From positions 102,062-166,061 of the forward strand of contig JAPPPQ010000013.1 in the NCBI GenBank assembly GCA_028817435.1: a stretch of 64,000 nt of DNA. Direction: 5' to 3'. The position numbers were made by a program, and so were the translations under genes. Shown piece after piece: positions 34,344 to 43,186 of the stretch. The notes beneath the pieces were generated by a model. The model saw only the letters and a list, made by a program, of their open reading frames with translations, had not been told where the DNA came from and made no database searches. The first letter of the stretch is position 1; every line of letters begins with the position of its first letter. The stretch comes from Deltaproteobacteria bacterium. GTDB taxonomy: Bacteria; Myxococcota_A; UBA9160; UBA6930.

Positions 34344-35380
34344 CGCTCCCTCTGCAGCGCGTAGCGCGCCAGCGCGCGCAGCGCATCGGCCTCGGGACCC
34401 AAATCTGCAATGCGCTTGAGTGCGGCTTCCAGCAGCGACTCTGCGCGCTTGCGCGCGGCGGGCGCGCCCAGCACCCGCGCCAAAGAACAGGGCTCGGGAT
34501 TCTCCTGCGCGTGGTCGAGCAGGTCGTCCACAATCTGAAATGCAACGCCCACCTGCTCGCCGAAGCCGCGCAACCGCGCCACTAGTTCCGGCCCCGCGCC
34601 GCCCAAGCGCGCGCCCGCCGTCAGCGCCGCCGCAATCAGTGCTGCGGATTTGCGCAGGTGCACCGACTCCACCGCCGCCGCCTCCGCCGCGGACGCGCCG
34701 GGCTCACCGGCGGGCGCGGAGGAAGCCGCCGCGCCGAATGCCACGGCGGGGGCGTCGCCGATAATGCCGGCGAAGGCGAGATCGTCGCACTGGCCGCCGA
34801 CCAGGTTGCGCGGGCCGGCTGCGGTAGCGAGATCGTGCAGCGCGCCCAGCACAGCGGCCCGCTGCGCTTCGCCCTGCGAATCCGCGCCGGCCGCCCCAGC
34901 CAAGCCAGCCGCGTTGGCCGCCCCAACCGCGCCGACCAAGCCGGCCGCGCCAGCCGCGTGGGCCGCCCCAACCGCAGTGGCCGCCCCAGACTCGTTGGCG
35001 GCGCGAATCAGCGCCTCGAAGGCCAGCGCCTGCAGCGCATCTCCCGCCAGCAGCGCCACGGCCTCGCCGAAGCGGGCGTGCACGCTGGGCGCGCCGCGCC
35101 GCGTGGGCGAGTTGTCCATGCACGGCAAATCGTCGTGAATGAGCGAGTAGGTGTGCAGCAGCTCGACCGCCAGCGCCGCGGGCAGCGCGCGCTCGGGGGG
35201 CGCGCCCGCCGCCTCGCAGGCCGCAAAGGCAAAGCCGGGGCGCAGCCGCTTGCCCCCCGGCACCAGCAAATGGCGCATGGCCTCGTAGAGCACCTGCGGC
35301 GCGCCATCTGCCGGCGCCTGCGCGGCCAGGTGCGGATCGAGGCGCGCAGCGCAGTGGCTCAGGTAATCCAGGGCGTCCAT
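34340..35380 (-). CDS. ispA: Polyprenyl diphosphate synthase (farnesyl/geranylgeranyl type)
   Basis: The 346-residue enzyme has KRLRPGF, the first aspartate motif HDDLPCMDN and the second, QIVDDLLD, so it condenses IPP with allylic diphosphates. It is about 45 residues longer than usual because of an Ala/Gly-rich insert (about 128-170) and a second, shorter one (about 215-240) between conserved helices. The first insert is encoded by a DNA repeat. The ATG shares its A with the xseB stop (TAATG). Product chain length cannot be assigned with confidence. Confidence 0.9.
   Translation of the reverse strand: MDALDYLSHCAARLDPHLAAQAPADGAPQVLYEAMRHLLVPGGKRLRPGFAFAACEAAGAPPERALPAALAVELLHTYSLIHDDLPCMDNSPTRRGAPSVHARFGEAVALLAGDALQALAFEALIRAANESGAATAVGAAHAAGAAGLVGAVGAANAAGLAGAAGADSQGEAQRAAVLGALHDLATAAGPRNLVGGQCDDLAFAGIIGDAPAVAFGAAASSAPAGEPGASAAEAAAVESVHLRKSAALIAAALTAGARLGGAGPELVARLRGFGEQVGVAFQIVDDLLDHAQENPEPCSLARVLGAPAARKRAESLLEAALKRIADLGPEADALRALARYALQRER
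34875..34995. repeat. GC-rich imperfect tandem repeat inside ispA
   Basis: Blocks such as TTGGCCGCCCCAACCGC and GGGCCGCCCCAACCGC recur with CCAAGCCGGCCGC spacers. The repeat is in frame and encodes the GAA/AAG/GLVGA low-complexity insert of the prenyl synthase. Confidence 0.6.
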
Positions 35381-35661
35381 TAAAAAGGATTCTCCGTCTC
35401 GTCCGCGCCGTCTCCGCTCTCGCCGGATTCCTCGAAGGGCGCGCTGCGCAGTCCGTCTCCGCTTTCCACCAGCTGCTCAATGCGGCGCTCGGCGTCGCCG
35501 AGCAGCGCGGCGCAGCGCTTGGAAAGGGCGACGCCCTCCTCAAAGGCGGCCAGCGCCGCCTCCAGTTCCAGGTCGCCCGCCTCGAGCTGGGCGACGATCT
35601 CTTCGAGGCGCGCGAGCGCCGCCTCGAAGGGCAGCTGCGCGGCGGCCTTCGGCTCACTCAT
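35380..35661 (-). CDS. xseB: Exodeoxyribonuclease VII small subunit
   Basis: The 93-residue protein begins LPFEAALARLEEIVAQLE and continues LELEAALAAFEEGVALSKRC, the standard XseB helical hairpin. It binds XseA to form the ssDNA exonuclease. The C-terminal 25 residues are acidic and poorly conserved. xseA lies 61 bases upstream and ispA overlaps its stop, the common xseA-xseB-ispA-dxs order. Confidence 0.93.
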   Translation of the reverse strand: MSEPKAAAQLPFEAALARLEEIVAQLEAGDLELEAALAAFEEGVALSKRCAALLGDAERRIEQLVESGDGLRSAPFEESGESGDGADETENPF

Positions 35662-35722
35662 TGCGGCAAGGCTACCACGCCCCCGCCGCGCGCCGCCCCT
35701 CCCGGCGGGCGGCGGCGGCGGC

Positions 35723-37096
35723 TCAGCCCTCCGGTGCTTCGGCGCGGCGGCCCGTCACCCGGGCGTCCAGCTCGCCCCGCGCCAGCCGCAGCCGCAGCCG
35801 CGCGCCCAGCGATACCCGCTGCGCCGAGCGCAAAATGCCGCCGCGCGGGCCGTGGACGATGGCGTAGCCCCGGGCCAGCACGGCCAGGGGCGAGAGCGCG
35901 TGGAGCCGCCCCGCCACTTCGGCAAGGCGCGCGGCGGCGCGGGCGCGGTTGCCGCGCGCGGCGCTTTCCAGACGCGCGGTAAGAGGCTGCAGCGCGCGGC
36001 GCAGCACCGGCGCGCGGGCGCGGGCTTCGCGCAGCAGCGCGTGCTGGGCCGTGCGCAATCGCTGCCGCTGCGCCGCAAGCTGGGCGCGGGGCGCGCGGGC
36101 GCGCAGTGCGGCTTCCAAAGGGTTCAGCCGCCCGGCGGCGCGCGCCGCAGCACTGCGCGCGGCGCGAATCAAATCTTCGCGCGCGGCGGCCCACTGCCCG
36201 GCGGCATTGGCGCAGCGGCCCTGCGCGCCGCGCGCCATGCGCGCGGCCAGCGATTGCAGCGCGCGGCGCAATTCGGCGCGGTCGGGCAGCGCCAAATGCA
36301 CCGCGGCAGATGGCGTGGGCGCGCGGGCGTCCGCCGCCAAATCGGCAATGGTCACATCCACCTCGTGACCAATGCCCGCCACCACCGGCGCGCGCGAATT
36401 GCGAATGGCCCGGGCGACCACTTCGCTGTTGAAGGGCTGCAGGTCTTCCAGCGAGCCGCCGCCGCGCACCAGCAGCACCACATCCACATCCGAAACTTCG
36501 CAGAGCGCGGCCAGCGCGGCCGCAATCTCCGACTCGGCCTCTGCGCCCTGCACCCGGGTGGGCGCGAGCAGCAGCGGCGCAGCGGGAAAGCGCCGCCCGC
36601 TTACCTCAATCACATCGTGAATCGCAGCGCCCTGCGGCGAACTCACCACGCCCACCCGGTGCGGAAACCTGGGCAGCGGGCGCTTGCTGGATTCGTCGAA
36701 GAGCCCTTCGGCTTCGAGCCGCGCGCGCAACTGCTCGAAGGCAAGCTGCAGCGCGCCGCGCCCCACCGGCTCGACCCGCCGCACAACCATCTGCAAATCG
36801 CCGCGCGCAGCATACACGCCAATGCTGCCCTGCAGCAGAACTTCGAGCCCTTCTTCCAACTCGAAAGGAATGCGGGCGGCTGCGCCCCGGAACAACGCCG
36901 CGCGCAGTTGCGCCGCATCGTCCTTGAGGGTGAAGTAGCAGTGGCCCGAGGCGGCGCGGTGCAGATTGCTGAGTTCGCCCACCACCCACACGCTCCCAAT
37001 CGCCTCTTCCAGCAGCGCGCGCAGGCCGCCGATCAGCTCCGAAACCCGCAGGGGCTGTTCGCGCGCCGCGCCGGGCGGCTGCACAGGCTGCGCCAT
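35723..37096 (-). CDS. xseA: Exodeoxyribonuclease VII large subunit
   Basis: The 457-residue subunit has the N-terminal OB fold (VWVVGELSNLHRAASGHCYF), the nuclease core with GVVSSPQGAAIHDV, VRGGGSLEDLQPFN and PVVAGIGHEVDVTIADLAADARAPTPSAA pieces, and a long Arg/Ala-rich coiled coil. It degrades single-stranded DNA from both ends. The ATG abuts the ctpA stop. Confidence 0.94.
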   Translation of the reverse strand: MAQPVQPPGAAREQPLRVSELIGGLRALLEEAIGSVWVVGELSNLHRAASGHCYFTLKDDAAQLRAALFRGAAARIPFELEEGLEVLLQGSIGVYAARGDLQMVVRRVEPVGRGALQLAFEQLRARLEAEGLFDESSKRPLPRFPHRVGVVSSPQGAAIHDVIEVSGRRFPAAPLLLAPTRVQGAEAESEIAAALAALCEVSDVDVVLLVRGGGSLEDLQPFNSEVVARAIRNSRAPVVAGIGHEVDVTIADLAADARAPTPSAAVHLALPDRAELRRALQSLAARMARGAQGRCANAAGQWAAAREDLIRAARSAAARAAGRLNPLEAALRARAPRAQLAAQRQRLRTAQHALLREARARAPVLRRALQPLTARLESAARGNRARAAARLAEVAGRLHALSPLAVLARGYAIVHGPRGGILRSAQRVSLGARLRLRLARGELDARVTGRRAEAPEG

Positions 37097-38473
37097 TCAG
37101 GGCGTGGGAGCGCGGGAATTTTGCGGGGCCTCCGCAGTGCGCGCCCGGTTGCGCGCTTCGCGCTGCTGCCGAATGCCCTCGAAATAACTCCAGCTCTTCA
37201 ACACCTCCAGCGCGCGGGCAAGCTGCGCATCGTCGCGCAGGCCGGGATCCCAGGCCGCTTCCTCGTCATCGGCATCGGCATCGGCTTCTTCGCCGCGCGC
37301 ATCTTCTTCTTCGCCGGCGGCGGGTTCGCTCTGCTCGGCCGGAATATCGGGCGCAATGCCGGTCTCTTGAATAGAGCGGCCCGACGGCGTGTAGTAGTGC
37401 GAAGTGGTAAGGCGCAACGCAGCTTCGCCGCGCAGCGGGTAGAGAGTCTGCACCGAGCCCTTGCCGTAGGTGGAAGCGCCCACCAGCATGGCCCGCCGGT
37501 GATCCTGCAGCGCGCCGGCCACAATCTCCGAGGCGCTGGCGCTGCCCTCGTTCACCAGCACTGTCATTGGATAAAAGCGCTCGCCCTCGGGGTGCGCGAA
37601 GAATTCCTGTGTGTCTTCCGCACTGCGCCCCCGGGTGGAAACCACCAGGCCGTGGTCCAGAAACAAATCAGATACCGACACCGCCTGTTCGAGCAGCCCG
37701 CCGGGGTTGTTGCGCAGGTCCAGCACCAGCCCGCGGAACTCGCCCCCCGCCTCTTTCAGAAGCTCTGCGTGCAGCGAGCGCAAATCTGCAGTGGTGCGCT
37801 CCTGAAACTGGCTGATGCGCAGATAGGCGTAGCCCTCTGCGAGAAAGTGCCCGCTTACCGAATCCACCCGCACCAGATCGCGGCGCAGCGAGTAATCGCG
37901 CGGGCGCTCAAAGCCCTCGCGCCAAATGCGCAGCACGATGATGGTGCCGCGCTTGCCGCGCATTTGACGGGCGGCCTCGTGCAGCGGCATATCCTTGGTG
38001 CTGCGGCAGGGGTCTTCCCAGTCTTCCGGCACCACCGTGGGGCAGATTTCGACGATGCGGTCCCGCGCGCGAATCCCGGCCCGCGACGCCGGCGTCCCCA
38101 AAATGGGCGACACCACCTCGACAAAGCCCTCCTTGCCCTTCGCAATCTCAATGCCCAGCCCGTGAAACTCGCCCCGCGCATTGATCTGCATCTCGCGGTA
38201 ATCCTCGGGAGAGAGATAGCTGGAGTTGGGATCGAGCTCATCCAGCATGCCCCGCACCGCGCCGCGCAGCAGTTCCGCTTCGTCCAGCTCTCCCACATAG
38301 CGCTCGCGGATAATGCCCAGCACATCGCTGAACAAGCGCAGCTCCTCATAGCTCGCCCGCGAAAGGGCCGCGCCCGGGATCACCCCGAACACCACCGCCG
38401 ACACCGCCACCCCCGTCAGCGCCCCCACCGTCAAAACCATCGAACGCAACACCTTGCGCGCCCTGTGCGACAT
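37097..38473 (-). CDS. ctpA: C-terminal processing serine peptidase (S41, CtpA/Prc)
   Basis: The 458-residue periplasmic peptidase has an N-terminal membrane anchor (residues about 10-35), a PDZ domain (GLGIEIAKGKEGFVEVVSP), and the S41 core with the catalytic serine in NEGSASASEIVAG and lysine in STYGKGSVQTL. It trims or degrades envelope proteins from their C-termini. A strongly acidic linker (about 385-410) precedes the C-terminal helices. GGGAGGAAG precedes the ATG at 38473. It heads the run of genes to iscS. Confidence 0.93.
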   Translation of the reverse strand: MSHRARKVLRSMVLTVGALTGVAVSAVVFGVIPGAALSRASYEELRLFSDVLGIIRERYVGELDEAELLRGAVRGMLDELDPNSSYLSPEDYREMQINARGEFHGLGIEIAKGKEGFVEVVSPILGTPASRAGIRARDRIVEICPTVVPEDWEDPCRSTKDMPLHEAARQMRGKRGTIIVLRIWREGFERPRDYSLRRDLVRVDSVSGHFLAEGYAYLRISQFQERTTADLRSLHAELLKEAGGEFRGLVLDLRNNPGGLLEQAVSVSDLFLDHGLVVSTRGRSAEDTQEFFAHPEGERFYPMTVLVNEGSASASEIVAGALQDHRRAMLVGASTYGKGSVQTLYPLRGEAALRLTTSHYYTPSGRSIQETGIAPDIPAEQSEPAAGEEEDARGEEADADADDEEAAWDPGLRDDAQLARALEVLKSWSYFEGIRQQREARNRARTAEAPQNSRAPTP

Positions 38474-38576
38474 CCACTTCCTCCCCGGTTCCCCGGAAAC
38501 CGCCGCAGGCCCGTGCCGCCCGCGCCGCTCCGCCCCACTATTCTAGCCGAGCCCGCCCCCGCCAGTCCACAGCACC

Positions 38577-38605
38577 TTGACGGCGCGCCAGGGGCGCGGC
38601 AAGCT
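38577..38605 (+). promoter_or_regulatory. Candidate promoter of the first tandem methyltransferase
   Basis: TTGACG (38577-38582), a 17-base spacer and CAAGCT (38600-38605) lie 12 bases before the ATG, implying a leader of only a few bases. The block matches the one at 27277-27305. Confidence 0.42.
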
Positions 38606-38617
38606 GCGGCCCCCCGC

Positions 38618-39691
38618 ATGGCAAAGCCCAATTTCAAGAATCGCACGCTCTACCACGGAGACAACCTCGATTTCCTCCGGGGCATGAACTCCGAATCCGT
38701 GCATTTGATTGCCACAGACCCGCCCTTCAACAAAGCGCGCGACTTCCACGCCCTGCCGGGCAGCGCCGCCGCCGGCGCCAGGTTTCAGGACCGCTGGAGC
38801 TGGAAGCAGGATGTGCACCCGGAATGGGTGGACCAGATTCAGGATGATTGGCCCGCGGTATGGGCGGTTATCGAATCCACGCGCAGCGCCAGTGGCGAAG
38901 GCATGGCCGCATTTCTCTGTTTCATGGGCGTGCGGTTGATGTCCCTGCATCGGGTGTTGCGAAAAGACGGGAGCATTTACCTGCACTGCGACCCCACGGC
39001 GAGCCATTATCTCAAAGCGCTGATGGATGCCGTATTTGGGCAGGAAAATTTCCGCAACGAGATTATCTGGCACTACGGCCTGGGGGCCGCAAATGTGAAA
39101 GATCACTTCCGCAGGAAGCACGACAACATTTTTCTATACAGCAAATCCGCAAACTACACATTCAACATTCAGCGAGGCGCCGTATCCGAGGCGCAGGAAA
39201 ATAAATACCGCCACACAGACAAAAAGGGACGCTATATGCTTTCCTACGGCAAGAAATATTACCTGAAAGGCGGCCCGGTTCTGGATTCCGTATGGGAAAT
39301 CCCCTCCATATCCCCCAAAGCCAAAGAGCGCACCGGCTACCCCACACAAAAGCCCCTCGCCCTCTACGAGCGCATCGTCAAAGCGTCGAGCAATCCCGGC
39401 GACTGGGTGCTCGACCCCTTCTGCGGCTGCGCCACCACACCCCTTGCCGCAGAGCGCCTGGGCCGCCGGTGGGTGGGCATGGAGCTGTGGAAACGCGCAC
39501 ACGAAGTCCTCCTGCACCGCCTGAGCGCAGAGCACTTCCAGGGCGAAGTCCACTACAATACCGCCCCGCCGGTGCGGACGGACTGCACACGCCCCTCCGC
39601 CCCCGGCCAGAGGCAATCCGCATGGCAAAGCCCAACTTCAAGAATCGCACGCTCTACCACGGAGACAACCTCGATTTCCTCCGGGGCATGA
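38618..39691 (+). CDS. Beta-class site-specific DNA methyltransferase, copy 1
   Basis: The 357-residue enzyme has catalytic motif IV DPPF near residue 36 and the SAM-binding motif I DPFCGCATTPLAAERLG near the C-terminus, an order typical of beta-class N6-adenine/N4-cytosine methyltransferases. Between them the region from FRNEIIWHYG to WEIPSISP is unlike copy 2 and should set the target sequence. The last 23 residues come from reading the start of copy 2 in another frame (overlap 39622-39691), so the original C-terminus is lost; it has no HNH domain. No ribosome-binding site precedes the ATG. It may act as an orphan methyltransferase. Confidence 0.85.
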   Translation: MAKPNFKNRTLYHGDNLDFLRGMNSESVHLIATDPPFNKARDFHALPGSAAAGARFQDRWSWKQDVHPEWVDQIQDDWPAVWAVIESTRSASGEGMAAFLCFMGVRLMSLHRVLRKDGSIYLHCDPTASHYLKALMDAVFGQENFRNEIIWHYGLGAANVKDHFRRKHDNIFLYSKSANYTFNIQRGAVSEAQENKYRHTDKKGRYMLSYGKKYYLKGGPVLDSVWEIPSISPKAKERTGYPTQKPLALYERIVKASSNPGDWVLDPFCGCATTPLAAERLGRRWVGMELWKRAHEVLLHRLSAEHFQGEVHYNTAPPVRTDCTRPSAPGQRQSAWQSPTSRIARSTTETTSISSGA

Positions 39692-40914
39692 ACTCCGAGT
39701 CTGTGCATTTGATTGCCACAGATCCGCCCTTCAACAAGGCGCGCGATTTCCACGCTACGCCGGACAGCCTTTCGGCGGGCGCAAAATTCCAGGACCGGTG
39801 GAATTGGGACAAGGATGTGCACCAAGGCTGGGTGGATCAGATTCGGGATGACTGGCCTGCGGTGTGGGCGGCCATAGACCTGGCAAAAGCCATCTACGGG
39901 AAAGACATGGCGGCTTTTCTCTGCTTCATGGGAGTGCGGCTGATCGAAATGCAAAGGGTGCTGCGCGAAGACGGAAGCATCTACCTGCACTGCGATCCCA
40001 CCGCTTCACACTATTTGAAGGCGCTGATGGATGCAATCTTCGGCAAGAAGATGTTCAGAAATGAGATTGTATGGTGTTACTCGGGCGGCGGGATTCCCAA
40101 GAAGGATTACCCCAGAAAGCATGATGTGATTTTGCGATATACCAATTCGAATCAACGCACTTTCAACATTGAGCGAAAGCCCTATGCAGAAAACACGCAG
40201 CAGGTGGGCATTCACAGCACCTACTCGGGCGCAGACAACAAAATTGACCTGAAACGCGGCACGCCCGTAACAGACTGGTGGAACGACATACAAACGACAA
40301 CAGGGTGGAGCCCGGAAAACACCGGCTACCCCACACAAAAGCCCCTCGCGCTCTACGAGCGCATCGTCAAGGCGTCGAGCAACTCCGGCGACTGGGTGCT
40401 CGACCCTTTTTGCGGCTGCGCCACCACGCCCCTTGCCGCAGAGCGCCTGGGCCGCAGATGGGTGGGCATGGATTTGTGGGAACGCGCGCATGAAGTCGTT
40501 CTGGACCGCCTGGGTGAAGAGCGCTTGGATACGCCCGGAAAGCGCGGCGGCCTGCTTCCCCGGGGCGAAGTCCATTACGAAACCACCCCGCCCGTGCGAA
40601 AAGACGATACGCCCCCCGCCGCCCCTAGGCTGGAAACGCCGACGAGGCAGGCGCGTGAATCCGCTATGAGCCGCGCCGAAATGTTCAATACCCTTATTGA
40701 GCGAAACGGCATCATTTGCGCGGGTTGCAACCGCCGCTTCGACGATCCCCTATACCTGGAGCTGGACCACATCCGCCCCCGCGCCGACGGCGGCAGCAAC
40801 GACCTGGACAACCGAACCCTGCTCTGCGGCCCCTGCAACCGCATCAAATCCAATACCCTCACCCTCTCCGGCCTCCGCCGCGAAAACAAAAAGCGCAACC
40901 GAATGGCCCAATAG
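39622..40914 (+). CDS. DNA methyltransferase-HNH endonuclease fusion, copy 2
   Basis: The 430-residue product has the same beta-class methyltransferase frame as copy 1 (DPPF near residue 36, DPFCGCATTPL near 270) with a different central region (YSGGGIPKKDYPRKHDVIL). From about 355 it is an HNH nuclease: CAGCNRRF, then LELDHIRPRADGGSNDLDN and LCGPCNRIKSN with both zinc-binding CxxC pairs. Methylation and cleavage in one chain suggest a self-contained restriction-modification protein. Its 5' end is nearly identical to copy 1 and to the relic at 27339. The start overlaps copy 1. Confidence 0.87.
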   Translation: MAKPNFKNRTLYHGDNLDFLRGMNSESVHLIATDPPFNKARDFHATPDSLSAGAKFQDRWNWDKDVHQGWVDQIRDDWPAVWAAIDLAKAIYGKDMAAFLCFMGVRLIEMQRVLREDGSIYLHCDPTASHYLKALMDAIFGKKMFRNEIVWCYSGGGIPKKDYPRKHDVILRYTNSNQRTFNIERKPYAENTQQVGIHSTYSGADNKIDLKRGTPVTDWWNDIQTTTGWSPENTGYPTQKPLALYERIVKASSNSGDWVLDPFCGCATTPLAAERLGRRWVGMDLWERAHEVVLDRLGEERLDTPGKRGGLLPRGEVHYETTPPVRKDDTPPAAPRLETPTRQARESAMSRAEMFNTLIERNGIICAGCNRRFDDPLYLELDHIRPRADGGSNDLDNRTLLCGPCNRIKSNTLTLSGLRRENKKRNRMAQ

Positions 40915-40928
40915 AAAAGGAGAACGCT

Positions 40929-41339
40929 ATGCAAAACGGAGAAGGCGGAGAGATCGAAAAGTTTGAGCCGGGCTTCTGGGAGAAATTCAGGAAGCGGGTC
41001 GGGAAGTATGCCCGGCATTACAGCGATGCAGAATTCTGGAAGAAGTCTGCGAAGTTCGCCAAAAAGACCGGGAAGGGGGTGCTGAAACCCGCGTTCACTC
41101 TCTTTCACGCGGCGCAGGATGCCGATACGCCTGCTTGGGCGCGGGCTACGATGGTCGGGGCGCTGGGGTATTTCATTTCGCTGGTGGATGCGATTCCGGA
41201 CATTACTCCGGTGGCCGGTTATACCGATGATTTGTGGGTGCTCGCCGTGGCTACCGTTGTGGTCGCAGCGCATATCAAGGAAGAGCACAGCGAGAAGGCG
41301 GTGGAATCTCTCAACCGCTGGCTCGGCGAGGATTCCTGA
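40929..41339 (+). CDS. YkvA-like (DUF1232) membrane protein
   Basis: The 136-residue protein has a basic, helical N-terminus and the DUF1232 core ALGYFISLVDAIPDITPVAGYTDDL with one or two membrane helices. AAGGAG lies before the ATG. It follows the methyltransferase-HNH gene by 14 bases and may be cotranscribed. The family has no firmly known function. Confidence 0.82.
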   Translation: MQNGEGGEIEKFEPGFWEKFRKRVGKYARHYSDAEFWKKSAKFAKKTGKGVLKPAFTLFHAAQDADTPAWARATMVGALGYFISLVDAIPDITPVAGYTDDLWVLAVATVVVAAHIKEEHSEKAVESLNRWLGEDS

Positions 41340-41342
41340 TGT

Positions 41343-42878
41343 TCAGCGGGCGGGGTGGGTGGTGGCGCTCCACCAGCCTCCGGTCCAGGAGTCTAGGCCG
41401 GCGGCGAGTTCGGCGGCGCGCAGGGCGAGGCGGACGGCTTTGGGGCTGCGCAGGTCTTCGAGGGCGGCGCGCTCTAGCAGGACGCGCTGGCGCTCGAAGT
41501 AGAGGTGGTTCACTTCGTCCAGCACCTCGTCGCGCAGCTCGATGATTTCGCGGAGTTCGCGCGAGACATCAATTTCCTCGGGGTGATAGGCGGTGTCGCC
41601 GAAATCCCAGGTAAGCCGTGCGCCTGCGCCGAAATCGCGGTCGCGGTCCCAACTCGTGCTGTTTAGCGGGCGATCCATATAGACACGGTTCGTCGCAACC
41701 TCGCTCGCCGCAAAATCCCAGTCGCGCCCGCCGCCGTAGTTGCCGCTGATTTCCAGAGTCGGCAGCCAGCCGCGGCCGCGCACGCGGCGGCGCAGACTGC
41801 GCAGGCGCTTCGATTCCAGCCCCGCGTAGCGCAGCGCGGCGCGCTGCACCTGCTGAATGGGCGGATCGCCGGGGTGGCGCGGCGCGGCATCGGCCCTGCC
41901 CGCGCCGGGCATTCCCCACCACGGGCCGCGCGCGCCCGCGGCGGCCAGCGCCCAGCCCGGCCCCGCCACGGCCAGCGCGCCAATGCTGCGCGGGCCGGGC
42001 ACGCGCCGCCAGGGGCCTGCCAGCGCGGGCGCGGCCAGCAGCCCCGTTTGGCTGGCGAGCCACACTTGTCCGCCCGCCAGCGCAATGCGCGAGGCCGCCG
42101 CCCCAGGCGGCAGCGCCGGGCGATGAGCGCGCCAGCGCCCGCCCTGCTCGCGCCGCCACAGCGCGCGCTCTCCCAGCGCCAGCGCCGCGCCCCCATTGGC
42201 AAAGACATCCAGCACTCGCGCGCCGAGCTGCACCTGCCGCCCGCGCCCCTCCCGCGCATCGGCGGCAAAGGCAATCTCGTAAAGCGCGCCTTCCACCACG
42301 GCGAGCAGCACGGCCGCTCCGGGCTGCCAGGCCAGCGCCGTGGCCTCGCCCCGGGGCGCGCCGCCCCCCAGCGGACGGCGCGCGCCATTTCGCAGCCAAA
42401 AAATGCCCTGCGCCGTGGCGGCAAAGACGCCTTGGCCGGTGGGCAGCACCCGCAACACGCGCCGGGCCGCGCCCGGGGCGGGGCCGCGGTCCAAAGCCGC
42501 GCCCCCGGCCAGCTCGAAAAGCCCCTCCTCCGTCGCCAGCCACAGCGCGCCGTTGCCGTCGAAGGCCAAATCGTGCACCGGCGCGCCGCGATAGACGCGC
42601 TGCGCAGCGCGCCCCCCTGCGGGACGCCCCAGCCACGCGCCCCGGGCATCGCCCACCGCCAGCTGCTCTCCCCGCGCATCCACCGCCACGGCCAGCGCGC
42701 CTTCCGCCCGCTCAAAGCCCCGCGCCAGCTCGAAGCGCCAATTCTCTGCCGGCGGCGGAGCCGCGCCCGCGCCCGCCCCGCCGCACGGCAGCGGCGCTGC
42801 GAGCAGCGCCAGCATCAGCCAGCGCAGCGGGCGCACCCCCACGGCGCAGCGCCGCGCGGCGCACCGCCGCGCGCACGG
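41343..42878 (-). CDS. Exported protein: beta-propeller-like N-half and helical C-half
   Basis: The 511-residue product has a signal peptide (WLMLALLAAPLPCGGAGAGA). Residues about 45-330 contain repeated blades such as VHDLAFDGNGALWLATEEGLFEL and GQVWLASQTGLL, like two-component-regulator or YVTN propellers. The last 170 residues are helical (DVSRELREIIELRDEVLDEV, YFERQRVLLERAAL) with a WLPTLEISGNYGGG strand, recalling part of a TolC-like channel. The ATG at 42878 has GGAG 10 bases upstream; 42902 is an alternative. Role unknown, probably in the envelope. It converges on the YkvA-like gene. Confidence 0.6.
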   Translation of the reverse strand, partial: PCARRCAARRCAVGVRPLRWLMLALLAAPLPCGGAGAGAAPPPAENWRFELARGFERAEGALAVAVDARGEQLAVGDARGAWLGRPAGGRAAQRVYRGAPVHDLAFDGNGALWLATEEGLFELAGGAALDRGPAPGAARRVLRVLPTGQGVFAATAQGIFWLRNGARRPLGGGAPRGEATALAWQPGAAVLLAVVEGALYEIAFAADAREGRGRQVQLGARVLDVFANGGAALALGERALWRREQGGRWRAHRPALPPGAAASRIALAGGQVWLASQTGLLAAPALAGPWRRVPGPRSIGALAVAGPGWALAAAGARGPWWGMPGAGRADAAPRHPGDPPIQQVQRAALRYAGLESKRLRSLRRRVRGRGWLPTLEISGNYGGGRDWDFAASEVATNRVYMDRPLNSTSWDRDRDFGAGARLTWDFGDTAYHPEEIDVSRELREIIELRDEVLDEVNHLYFERQRVLLERAALEDLRSPKAVRLALRAAELAAGLDSWTGGWWSATTHPAR

Positions 42879-43186
42879 CATTTGAGAGAAACTCCGCGAC
42901 ATACCGGGGGCTTCCGCAAGCCGCGTGCCAAGATGCGCCGCCGCCCCACCCCGACGCCCGCGCGCAAAAAGCCCTCTCTACCCCCACAACCCGCGCGAGG
43001 CCCGCCGCCTGCAAACGCGCGGCGTGAACGCGCGGCGCGCCCCCGCCCGTGAACGCCAGTCCCCCCAACGCAGCGTTCAGCCAGCCGCAGACGGGCAGCG
43101 GGGCGGCGCTGCGGGCGGCGTGTGATAAAGTGCGGCCCGCGCCCGGCCACTTCCGCAATCGCAACCGCAACCACAACGAGGTCCCA

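Noticed and set aside
35480..38617. Long plus-strand frame leading into methyltransferase copy 1
   Set aside because: The part before 38618 is antisense to xseB, xseA and ctpA and has no recognisable protein; only the methyltransferase part is real.
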